Source: Saprospiraceae bacterium (lineage in GTDB: Bacteria; Bacteroidota; Bacteroidia; Chitinophagales; Saprospiraceae). From it: a stretch of DNA of 64,000 nt. Position numbers and translations under genes: made by a program. The stretch is taken from positions 124,001-188,000 of the forward strand of contig JADJPZ010000003.1 in NCBI GenBank assembly GCA_016713025.1. Direction: 5' to 3'. Below the pieces are notes generated by a model. It worked only from the letters and a program-made list of their open reading frames with translations, was not told where the DNA came from and did not search any database. Below are positions 35,469-43,863 of this stretch, one piece after another. Positions within the stretch are counted from its first letter, which is position 1. Each line of letters opens with the position of its first letter.

Positions 35469-36833
35469 ATGAAATCTTTACAAGTCCTATTTTTTTTTAC
35501 TGTAAGTTTGTCTTCATTTGCCCAAAATAAGGAATGGCAAAACCTGTTTAATGGCAAAGACCTGACAGGCTGGAAGGTTCTCGGTGGAACAGCCACTTAT
35601 AATGTTGAAAACGGAGTCATAGTAGGTACCACAGTTGCGGGTTCGCCCAATACATTTTTAGTGACAGAAAAAGAATATGGTGACTTTATACTGGAAGCGG
35701 AAGTGATGGTGGAAGCTGCAGAAGGCAACTCAGGTATCCAGACCAGAAGTCATTTTGACCCAACTGCATCCGGTGGAAAAGGAAAAGTTTATGGCCGTCA
35801 ATGTGAACTGGATCCCAGTCATCGAAGGTGGACGGGTGGTATCTATGACGAAGGTCGCAGAGACTGGTTATACCCAATAGACCTAAATGCAACAGCAAAA
35901 AATGCATACAAAAAGGACGAATACAATCACTTGAAAATTGAATGTATCGGCAATGAAATGAAAACGTGGGTCAATGGAATTCCAGCTGCTCATTTGATTG
36001 ATACCTTAGACCCAATAGGATTTATAGGCTTACAGGTACATTCTGTCAATAAACCCGAATTGGTAGGCAAAAAAGTATTTTTTAAAAATATCCGCATCAA
36101 AACCAAAGGCCTTAGACCGACACCGTTTGCAGAGAATGTTTACACTGTTAATCTTGTCCCAAATCAATTAAGTTCTGCTGAGAAAAAAAGCGGATGGAGA
36201 TTGCTTTTTGACGGTAAGACAAACTCAGGATGGAGAAGTGCAAAAGGAAAATCATTTCCTGAAAAAGGCTGGGAAATAAAAGATGGTATATTGTCAGTAT
36301 TGAGTAGTGACGGAAGCGAATCGACCAATGGTGGTGATATTGTTACAAATGAAAAATTTTCGGCATTCGACCTATCTTTTGATTTTAATTTTACACCTGG
36401 GGCAAATAGCGGAGTAAAATATTTTGTTACTCTGGCTGAAGAGACTAAGGGATCAAACATAGGTCTTGAGTACCAGATACTGGATGATGCCCTGCACGAA
36501 GACGCTAAAATGGGTCGAGATGGCAACAGAACGCTGGCTTCATTATACGATTTGATGAAGGCTGAAAAGAATCCCAGATTTACCAAACTGGCAAGTCAAT
36601 GGAATAAAGGAAGAATCATAGTGTATCCCAATGACAAAGTAGAACATTATCTGAACGGTGTCAAAGTTTTGGAATACATCAGAGGTTCAAAAGAGTACAG
36701 AGATCTGGTAGCCATCAGTAAGTATGTCATCTGGAAAAATTTTGGGGAAGCCGCCCAAGGTCACATATTATTACAAGATCACGGAAACACAGTATCTTAC
36801 AGAAGTATAAAAATTAAGGAGCTGAAATGGTAA
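35469..36833 (+). CDS. Double-DUF1080 exported protein (3-keto-glycoside hydrolase family)
   Basis: A 454-residue protein with a signal peptide (about 1-18, ending in SFAQ) and two tandem DUF1080 concanavalin-like domains, about 22-210 and 237-453. Each opens with the family hallmark: EWQNLFNGKDLTGWKV and GWRLLFDGKTNSGWRS. Family members act on 3-keto sugars formed by Gfo/Idh oxidoreductases, cleaving the glycosidic bond. Five Gfo/Idh genes in the same locus fit such a role. Substrate and the separate functions of the two domains are unknown. Confidence 0.87.
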   Translation: MKSLQVLFFFTVSLSSFAQNKEWQNLFNGKDLTGWKVLGGTATYNVENGVIVGTTVAGSPNTFLVTEKEYGDFILEAEVMVEAAEGNSGIQTRSHFDPTASGGKGKVYGRQCELDPSHRRWTGGIYDEGRRDWLYPIDLNATAKNAYKKDEYNHLKIECIGNEMKTWVNGIPAAHLIDTLDPIGFIGLQVHSVNKPELVGKKVFFKNIRIKTKGLRPTPFAENVYTVNLVPNQLSSAEKKSGWRLLFDGKTNSGWRSAKGKSFPEKGWEIKDGILSVLSSDGSESTNGGDIVTNEKFSAFDLSFDFNFTPGANSGVKYFVTLAEETKGSNIGLEYQILDDALHEDAKMGRDGNRTLASLYDLMKAEKNPRFTKLASQWNKGRIIVYPNDKVEHYLNGVKVLEYIRGSKEYRDLVAISKYVIWKNFGEAAQGHILLQDHGNTVSYRSIKIKELKW

Positions 36834-36888
36834 TCTGATCAGGATAAAATAAGTATTTAAATCATCTTTATTAAAAATCATAAAAATC

Positions 36889-38244
36889 ATGTCCACATCA
36901 AGACGTCAGTTTGTCAAAGAGAGCGCTATGGTAGCCGCAGGTATCTATACTTCAGTGGGATTTAGTGCCAGTAGTTATAAAAATATCATAGGAGCCAATG
37001 ACCGGGTTCGTTTAGGTGTTGTCGGTTTTTCTGACAGGTTTAAACATTCTTTGCTGCCATCTTTTATGCATCATCACCAGGAGTTGAATTTTGACATTGT
37101 TGCGGTAAGTGATATATGGAAATTGCGAAGAGAAGAAGGTGTCGCACACCTTAAGGATAAATTGGGTCATGATGTCAAAGAATGTGTAAATAATGATGAG
37201 TTGTATCGTCTCAAAGATATCGATGGAGTGATCATCAGTACGGCTGACTTTCAGCATGCTATTCACACGATTGAAGCCGTCAAGGCAGGAAAGGATGCCT
37301 ATGTAGAAAAGCCATTTGCAGAGACCATGGAAGACAATAGAAATGCACTTAAAGCTGTCAAAGCCAGCAAACAAATCATTCAGGTCGGATCACAAAGAAG
37401 AAGTGGCGGAAATTATACTGCTGCGGCAGAATATATTCAGTCAGGCAAGTTTGGCCCCATCACCATGGTGGAACTGACATGGAATGTCAATCAGCCTGGA
37501 AGGTGGCGCAGACCTGATCTGGTCGCTAAATGCAGAGAGCAGGACACAGACTGGAAACGATTTCTCATCAATCGTCCTTTTGAAAAATGGGATCCAAGAA
37601 AATATCTGGAATACAGATTGTTTTGGCCTTATTCATCTGGCATGCCAGGTCAGTGGATGAGCCACCAGATAGATACCGTGCACTGGTTTAGTGGACTAAA
37701 GCACCCTCGCAGTGTGGTGGCTAATGGCGGTATTTATATGTGGAAAGATGGCCGGACCAATTGGGATACCACCACTGCAGTTTTTGACTATGGGCCTAAA
37801 AATGACAAAACTTCCGGATTTCAGGTCACCTTTGCATCACGCATGCACAATGGTAATGAAAATCCTGCAGAAATCTACTTTTCAAACGGAGGTGAATTGA
37901 ATCTGATGACCAATATGGTATCACCTAATGGTGGACTGGGTGAAAGACATGCTTCTGCCATGGGTATGAAGCCCAACTTGCTTTCTGAAATGAAACTTGT
38001 GGAAAAGTCAGCCAAGGTCGTTGCGTCTGCCAATACAGGCTCAGATATCCTGACCAGCAATCACATGCGAAACTTTATGGAATGTATGCGTAGTCGTGAG
38101 AATACAAATGCTCCTGTGGAGGCTGGATATTATCATTCTATAGCAACTATCATGACAAATGCCGCTGTCAGAACAGGAAAAAAAGTGACATTTGACGAAA
38201 AGAAGCAGGAAGTGATGGCAGATGGCAAAGTCTTCCATTTATAA
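36889..38244 (+). CDS. Gfo/Idh/MocA-family oxidoreductase, Tat signal
   Basis: A 451-residue exported oxidoreductase with SRRQFVKESA at residues 4-13. Rossmann domain with the EKP motif AYVEKPFAET, then the substrate domain (MPGQWMSHQIDTVHWFSG). It follows the DUF1080 gene by 55 bases and precedes the SDR gene by 66, in a probable operon. It may supply the keto-sugar for the DUF1080 protein; this is inference from adjacency and the known family link. Confidence 0.88.
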   Translation: MSTSRRQFVKESAMVAAGIYTSVGFSASSYKNIIGANDRVRLGVVGFSDRFKHSLLPSFMHHHQELNFDIVAVSDIWKLRREEGVAHLKDKLGHDVKECVNNDELYRLKDIDGVIISTADFQHAIHTIEAVKAGKDAYVEKPFAETMEDNRNALKAVKASKQIIQVGSQRRSGGNYTAAAEYIQSGKFGPITMVELTWNVNQPGRWRRPDLVAKCREQDTDWKRFLINRPFEKWDPRKYLEYRLFWPYSSGMPGQWMSHQIDTVHWFSGLKHPRSVVANGGIYMWKDGRTNWDTTTAVFDYGPKNDKTSGFQVTFASRMHNGNENPAEIYFSNGGELNLMTNMVSPNGGLGERHASAMGMKPNLLSEMKLVEKSAKVVASANTGSDILTSNHMRNFMECMRSRENTNAPVEAGYYHSIATIMTNAAVRTGKKVTFDEKKQEVMADGKVFHL

Positions 38245-38310
38245 AATGTTTAATTCTTTTAGGTTCAACTTTGTTACTATCAAATTTTTTAACCGTAAAC
38301 TAAATTTAAA

Positions 38311-39132
38311 ATGAAAGAACAAGATACTTTTTCATTAAAAGACAAGGTGATTGTTGTGACAGGTGCAACCGGAGTATTAGGACATGCATTTATAAAAGCA
38401 CTTTCATCAGCCGGTGCGAAAGTAGGAGTACTGGGAAGAAATGAAGTTGTAGCAAATGAAAGGGTAAAGGAAATCGAAAAAAATGGCGGTATGGCCATAG
38501 CTTTAATTGCAGACGTACAGGATGAATCATCATTGAAAGCTTGTTGCGAAAAAATCATCAAAGCATATGGAAAAATCGATGGGCTTGTCAATGCTGCAGG
38601 TGGAAATGTACCTGAGGCTGTATTGCAGCCCGCTGATGATCTTTTTTCAATGAATATAAATGGCATGAAAAAGGCAATGGATGTCAATTTATGGGGTACA
38701 GTATTGCCTACATTGATTTTCGGAAAGAAGATAGCTGAAAATGGCGGTGGCAGCATTGTCAACATTTCTTCAGTCAGTGTGCCCAGAACATTGACAAAAG
38801 TATTGGGGTACAGTATGGGGAAATCTGCGGTGGAGTCTTTCAATAAATGGTTTGCTGTAGAGTTGGCCAACAGATATGGTGATAAAATCAGAATGAATGC
38901 ATTAGTTCCCGGATTTTTCCTGACAGAACAAAACCGAACACTGCTAACCAATGCTGATGGTACTTTTACCAGCCGTGGCGAATCAGTGATCAGACAGACT
39001 CCTTTCAAACGTTTTGGGATTCCGGATGAATTGGGTGGTGCATTGGTCTGGTTATTAAGCGATTCGTCAAGGTTTGTTACCGGCACAACAATAACCGTTG
39101 ATGGCGGGTTTACAGCATTTAGCGGTGTTTAA
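38311..39132 (+). CDS. uxuB: SDR-family D-mannonate oxidoreductase (fructuronate reductase)
   Basis: A 273-residue short-chain dehydrogenase. The cofactor motif is VTGATGVLG (about 13-21); the active site is S154, Y167 and K171 in GYSMGKSA. The C-terminal part, with NALVPGFFLTEQNRTLLTN and a long insertion before FVTGTTITVDGGFTAFSG, is characteristic of the SDR type of D-mannonate oxidoreductase found in Bacteroidota and as YjmF in Bacillus. It would reduce D-fructuronate to D-mannonate, the substrate of the neighbouring uxuA. It is unrelated to the MDR-type UxuB of E. coli, so the symbol is functional. A KduD-like role is possible. Confidence 0.8.
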   Translation: MKEQDTFSLKDKVIVVTGATGVLGHAFIKALSSAGAKVGVLGRNEVVANERVKEIEKNGGMAIALIADVQDESSLKACCEKIIKAYGKIDGLVNAAGGNVPEAVLQPADDLFSMNINGMKKAMDVNLWGTVLPTLIFGKKIAENGGGSIVNISSVSVPRTLTKVLGYSMGKSAVESFNKWFAVELANRYGDKIRMNALVPGFFLTEQNRTLLTNADGTFTSRGESVIRQTPFKRFGIPDELGGALVWLLSDSSRFVTGTTITVDGGFTAFSGV

Positions 39133-39149
39133 AAAATATATATTGAAGA

Positions 39150-39209
39150 TTACGTGGGCTTGCAGAAACCAGAGGTCTTGAATTAGGGATATTGAGAAGC
39201 ATAGAATAA
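39150..39209 (+). pseudogene. Second short uxuA 3' remnant
   Basis: LRGLAETRGLELGILRSIE and a stop are encoded, matching the last residues of UxuA (LKGLAEIRGLEYGLI). There is no room for a gene and a stop lies just upstream. Like the fragment at 35027, it marks the trace of a lost uxuA copy. The remainder of 39133-39436 is AT-rich with a LacI-like core near 39365. Confidence 0.7.
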
Positions 39210-39364
39210 AGAAATAAGAAGTTTGGCTTCAACTACTCAGTTTGTGGAATAAGTTTTATGCATTATGCTTATTAATTCGCCATAAAATCAGGAGTCATCA
39301 TCGCTTGTATCAATATTTTACATTTTTATATTGTAATGGCAACTTGCCGGATATAAGTTAAAAT

Positions 39365-39377
39365 GCAAACGTTCCCG
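39365..39377. promoter_or_regulatory. LacI-like operator core upstream of GH43
   Basis: GCAAACGTTCCCG matches the core GGCAACGTTCCCGA of the two operators upstream of the susC genes in 12 of 13 positions or better, with the central CG typical for LacI-family sites. The second half-motif (TTGCGTAAA) is missing. It lies 60 bases before the GH43 start. Confidence 0.5.
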
Positions 39378-39436
39378 TAGATTTTGGATGGAATTGAGTA
39401 GTAAAAATTATTCTATTAATGGTGTGACATATATAT

Positions 39437-41095
39437 TTGAAGTTTCAATTTTTCAGCATCTTAACTTTCAGAATTTTGATACTTCAATTTATTCAAAGAG
39501 TCAAATATAGTTTTTTAACTGTAATCATTATACTTAGCATTACTTTATCAGCTTTTGCTCAAAAAAAAGCGTCAAATAAAGGATATCAAAATCCCATCAT
39601 ACATGCTGACTACAGCGATCCTGATGTAGTAAGAGTCGGAAATGATTATTATATGACGGCATCGTCATTTAATCATGTTCCAGGCCTTCCTGTTTTGCAT
39701 TCAAGAGATCTTGTAAACTGGACACTTAAAGGCTATGCATTAAAAAATCTGTATCCGGAAGAGCACTTTAAAAAAGTGAGGCATGGAGGTGGCGTCTGGG
39801 CACCAAGTATCAGATTTCATCAGGGTAAATTTTATATATATTACCCAGACCCTGATTTTGGCATTTACGTCATTACCGCTCAAAATATCAATGGACCATG
39901 GTCATATCCCATACTTGTTGAATCAGGAAAAGGATTGATAGATCCCTGCCCGCTTTGGGATGATGATGGAAAAGTGTATCTGATACATGCTTATGCTGGC
40001 AGCAGAGCGTCAATAAAATCTATATTAGTACTAAAAGAAATGAATAAACAAGGTACCAAAGTCACAGGTTATCCGGTCATGATTTTTGACGGACATGATA
40101 CAGATCCTACAGTTGAAGGACCTAAAATTCATAAAAGAAACGGGTATTATTACATATTTGCACCAGCAGGTGGCGTTAGCACCGGTTGGCAGCTTGTTTT
40201 GCGATCAAAGCATATCTTTGGGCCTTATGAAAGAAAGATGGTCATGCATCAGGGAAAAACCTCTATAAACGGGCCTCACCAGGGTGCGTGGGTAGATACA
40301 CCATCCGGAGAAAACTGGTTTTTTCATTTTCAGGACAAAGGAGCATATGGTCGTATCGTACATCTCCAACCGTTGAAATGGGTAAATGACTGGCCTGTCA
40401 TAGGCGAAGATCTGGATGGTGACGGATGTGGTGAACCAATATATACCTATGAAGTTCCAAAATCGGATCGTTCCGAAAAAATAAACAATATTCAATGCAA
40501 TGATGAATTCAACTCAACAAAAATAGGAAAGCAATGGCAATGGCAAGCTAATCCGGAACAATACTGGGCAATGGCTACATCAAATGGTTTTTACAGGATG
40601 TATTCAGTACTGGATACAGCACAGCTGACCGATGTTTGGAATTATCCCAATATTTTCGGGCAAAAGTTTCCTGCCGAAAAATTTTCTGCAACTTTGAATA
40701 TTGCCTTTAAACCTAGATTTAATGGAGAAAAATTCGGTTTTGTAGTATTAGGAACTGATCTTGCCTATGTTTCACTTGTGAAAAAAGAAGATGGAATTTT
40801 TATTGAGTATATACACAGAACGAATGCTGAAAAAACATGTGAAGAACGAATTTTAGACGCTCATAAATTGTCATCTGGAAGTGTAATTGTTAAAGTCGAT
40901 GTAAGTAGTGGAGGACGGTGTCAGTTCAGTTTCAGCGAGGATTCAGGACAAAATTTTAAAAATTTCAATCAGATATTTACAGCAAAACCCGGAAAATGGG
41001 TAGGAGCAAAAATCGGAATGTTTATGTCCAGAAATAATATCACAAACGATGCCGGTTTTACAGATATTGATTGGTTTAGAGTGGAAACAAGATAA
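39437..41095 (+). CDS. Glycoside hydrolase family 43, probable alpha-L-arabinofuranosidase or xylosidase
   Basis: A 552-residue exported enzyme. The frame has no ATG ahead of its signal sequence (KYSFLTVIIILSITLSAFAQ), so TTG at 39437 or a later TTG is the start. The five-bladed beta-propeller carries the GH43 triad: base D61 in YSDPDVV, D169 in LIDPCPLW, and acid E227 in TVEGP. A C-terminal concanavalin-like module (about 350-552) is typical of GH43 members acting on arabinan or xylan side chains. In the pectin locus, arabinose side chains are the likely target. Confidence 0.88.
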   Translation: MKFQFFSILTFRILILQFIQRVKYSFLTVIIILSITLSAFAQKKASNKGYQNPIIHADYSDPDVVRVGNDYYMTASSFNHVPGLPVLHSRDLVNWTLKGYALKNLYPEEHFKKVRHGGGVWAPSIRFHQGKFYIYYPDPDFGIYVITAQNINGPWSYPILVESGKGLIDPCPLWDDDGKVYLIHAYAGSRASIKSILVLKEMNKQGTKVTGYPVMIFDGHDTDPTVEGPKIHKRNGYYYIFAPAGGVSTGWQLVLRSKHIFGPYERKMVMHQGKTSINGPHQGAWVDTPSGENWFFHFQDKGAYGRIVHLQPLKWVNDWPVIGEDLDGDGCGEPIYTYEVPKSDRSEKINNIQCNDEFNSTKIGKQWQWQANPEQYWAMATSNGFYRMYSVLDTAQLTDVWNYPNIFGQKFPAEKFSATLNIAFKPRFNGEKFGFVVLGTDLAYVSLVKKEDGIFIEYIHRTNAEKTCEERILDAHKLSSGSVIVKVDVSSGGRCQFSFSEDSGQNFKNFNQIFTAKPGKWVGAKIGMFMSRNNITNDAGFTDIDWFRVETR

Positions 41096-41153
41096 CATAT
41101 TTTTGATCACATTTACAATTATTTAATACAGCCATTTCTTAAAAAGATTCAAT

Positions 41154-42506
41154 ATGAACAGAAGAAAATTTATTCAAAATTCAACCACAGTAATGACTGC
41201 ATCTGTTCTTGCAACACATAGTATCGCTAACAATACACTTTTTACTTCTTCGGGAAAAAAGAAAGTAGCACTTATCGGTACCGGGGTAAGAGGCATCTCC
41301 ATGTTTGGAAAAGGTATCATGCAAAATTATACCGATTATGTTGAGATTGTAGGTCTGTGTGATATCAATCCGGGTAGATTAAAAGTTGCAGCTGATCTCA
41401 TTGGAGCCAATTGCCCGACATTTACAGATATGGAAGAACTCATCAGACAGCAGAAACCAGATACGCTTATTGTCACCACAACAGATGCTGCCCATCATGA
41501 AGTTATCATCAAAGGGCTTGAAATGGGATGTAATATTATCACAGAAAAACCTCTGACAATTGATGAAAAGAAAGCTCAGGCAATAATAGACGCTGAAAGA
41601 AAATCCGGAAAGAACGTGATCGTTACCTTCAATTACAGATATCCACCTTACAGAGCCAAAATCAAAGAATTATTGATGTCCGGTATTGTAGGCAAAATAC
41701 AAGCTGTAGAATTTAACTATTATCTGGACCATCAGCATTTAGTACAGTATATGCAAAGATGGCATGGACAGACCAATAAAGGAGGATCATTATGGGTACA
41801 TAAGTCTACCCATCATTTTGATATGGTAAACTGGTACATCAATTCAGAACCCGAACAAGTCTTTGCATTTGCATCCTTAGAAAGGTTTGGTAAAATGGGA
41901 CCTTACCGTGGAAAAAATTGCAGAAATTGTGATCATACAGATAAATGCCCTTATTACTGGGATATCAACAAGGATGAAAGTTTAAAAAGGCTCTATGCAG
42001 ACAATGAGAATCATGATGGGTACATCAGAGATAATTGTGTATTCAGGGAAAATATTGATATTTATGACAAACATAGTGCCATGGTAAAATATGCAAATGG
42101 AGTTCAACTTAGTTATGTACTTACAGGACATAGTGACAATGAAGGCTACTTCATGGCTTTTGATGGTACTGAAGGAAGGCTTGAAGTTCGGGTAGGCGGA
42201 CATCCTCAGAAAGACTATAATGAGCTCATTTTCATCCCTGAATCGAGATTCACGGACAGGAAGGCAGAGATCATTAAAGCAGAGCATAAACCTGGCGGAC
42301 ATTGGGGAGGTGACCCGATCATGATGGATAAGTTGTTTAAAAATCCGGAATCAGTAGATACTCTAGGTCAGCAAGCGGGTGTAAGAGATGGAGTCATGTC
42401 TATTTTGATCGGAATTGCTGCAAGAAAAAGTTGTAAATCAGGAAAACTGGTACATATCAAAGATTTGACTGACTTAGTACCAAAATCAATAAGAAGTACA
42501 TCCTGA
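41154..42506 (+). CDS. Gfo/Idh/MocA-family oxidoreductase with Cys motif
   Basis: A 450-residue exported oxidoreductase with an RRKF twin-arginine start and hydrophobic stretch to about residue 30. The Rossmann motif is IGTGVRGISMFG and the lysine motif ITEKPLT. The substrate domain includes GGSLWVHKSTHHFDMVNW, and a cysteine motif CRNCDHTDKC near residues 261-270 that may bind a metal or form disulfides. It follows GH43 by 58 bases and ends convergently with the LacI gene. Confidence 0.87.
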   Translation: MNRRKFIQNSTTVMTASVLATHSIANNTLFTSSGKKKVALIGTGVRGISMFGKGIMQNYTDYVEIVGLCDINPGRLKVAADLIGANCPTFTDMEELIRQQKPDTLIVTTTDAAHHEVIIKGLEMGCNIITEKPLTIDEKKAQAIIDAERKSGKNVIVTFNYRYPPYRAKIKELLMSGIVGKIQAVEFNYYLDHQHLVQYMQRWHGQTNKGGSLWVHKSTHHFDMVNWYINSEPEQVFAFASLERFGKMGPYRGKNCRNCDHTDKCPYYWDINKDESLKRLYADNENHDGYIRDNCVFRENIDIYDKHSAMVKYANGVQLSYVLTGHSDNEGYFMAFDGTEGRLEVRVGGHPQKDYNELIFIPESRFTDRKAEIIKAEHKPGGHWGGDPIMMDKLFKNPESVDTLGQQAGVRDGVMSILIGIAARKSCKSGKLVHIKDLTDLVPKSIRSTS

Positions 42507-42537
42507 ATACAAGATCTGTTAAAAACAAAAATATCTT

Positions 42538-43535
42538 CTAAGTTCTGATTACAAGTTCATTTTTTAAACTGATCGTCTGGAATGGAATTTTTCGATTTTT
42601 TGCATTAAGAATACTGAATAATAGTTCCGCTGCCTTTACGCCCATTTCGAATGCTGGTTGTACTACTGTTGAAAGCGTTGGGTTTAATAAATTGGCAGTT
42701 TTCAGGTTGGTATATCCTACTATTGTTATGTCTTCAGGCATCCCATTTTTTTATTTTTTAGGACTTCAAGACAATTCAGTGCCAATCTGTCACTGCACAC
42801 AAAAAAGCTATCTGGTTTTTGAAGTTTAATAAGTTCATCGATGGTATTAAATGCCTCTTTAGGCTCGAAACCACAATATTTAATTAGGTCTTCATTGATT
42901 TCAATTCCATTATCAGTGAGCGCCGCTTTATAACCTGACAATCTTTCCCTTGTAATAGACAACACTGGTGGGCTGGTAATATGAGCTATTCGCTGTTTTC
43001 CTTTTGATATAAGGTATTCAGTTGCCTTATATGCGCCTTCAAAATTGTCTGAGACCACTTTGTAAGCATTGTCTATTGGAGGAACCCTATCAAAAAATAT
43101 AATCGGAAATCCATCATCCATGGCTTGGTGAAGATGCTCAAAATCGTTTGTGTTGCTCGATAAGGACATGATCAAACCATCGGCCTTTCTGGAAAGTACA
43201 TGCTGCACATTGCTGATTTCTCTTTCGTATGATTCGTGGGATTGGAATGTGACTACATGATAACCGTGTGCATATGCAACAGAGTCTATGCCATTGATGA
43301 CTTCCGAAAAAAAATAATTTGCAATTTCAGGTACAATAATGCCTATAGAATGAGACTTGTTTTCTTTAAGGCTCAAAGCAATAGGATTTGGAGAGTATTT
43401 TACTGATTTTGCGTAGTTTAGTATTTTTGTTTTAGTCTCTTCATTTATTTCATAGCTATCACGCAATGCTCTGGAAACCGTAGAGGTTGAAGTGCCCAAT
43501 GCTTTAGCTATATCCTTGATAGTGACTTGTGACAT
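42538..43535 (-). pseudogene. LacI-family transcriptional regulator, split by a homopolymer frameshift
   Basis: Two frames together give a complete LacI-type regulator of about 332 residues. Codons from ATG 43535 encode the helix-turn-helix (TIKDIAKALGTSTSTVSRAL) and most of the periplasmic-binding-like domain, ending after LEVLKNKK in the wrong frame. The rest, NGMPEDITIVGYTN..., continues in the next frame to 42538. The break is a run of seven As (42746-42752; eight would restore the frame). It is divergent from the susC gene and probably controls the surrounding pectin locus; the effector is unknown, possibly an uronate-derived sugar acid. Confidence 0.85.
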
Positions 43536-43605
43536 GTTGGATCTTGATAGAATATTAGACGTGAATAAAATGTAAATATATTTATTTCATTTGATTTATA
43601 CAATG

Positions 43606-43638
43606 TTTGATTTAGCTTATTTGCTGATAATATCTTTG
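43606..43638 (+). promoter_or_regulatory. Consensus promoter of the first susC
   Basis: TTTG (43606-43609), 21 bases, TATCTTTG (43631-43638): a full match to the phylum consensus. The predicted transcription start, about 43643-43645, is immediately before the LacI-like operator. Confidence 0.75.
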
Positions 43639-43647
43639 ACTGATACT

Positions 43648-43679
43648 TTCGGCAACGTTCCCGACATCGTTTGCGTAAA
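43648..43679. promoter_or_regulatory. LacI-like operator, first copy
   Basis: TTCGGCAACGTTCCCGA, then CATCGT, then TTGCGTAAA. The 32 bases are 88 percent identical to the site at 51974-52005 upstream of the second susC. The core AACGTT with central CG is characteristic of LacI-family operators. Placed just downstream of the promoter, a bound repressor would block initiation or elongation. Confidence 0.7.
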
Positions 43680-43863
43680 AATAATCACCTTGGTTTATAA
43701 GTCATTCACTAAATAGTTATAATTTTATCGTACTAAAATTTTGAATCGTTCATTAAAAATCAGCAACTTTTATTTAATACAAAGAAAATAAAAAGTGTAC
43801 ATCCTTTTCAATGAATGGGTTGAAATATTTAAAGAATTTTAATTTATTTTGAATTAGTTTATT

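Noticed and set aside
38289..39086. Long minus-strand frame of 265 codons opposite the SDR gene
   Set aside because: It is the antisense shadow of a clear SDR gene; its translation shows no domain.
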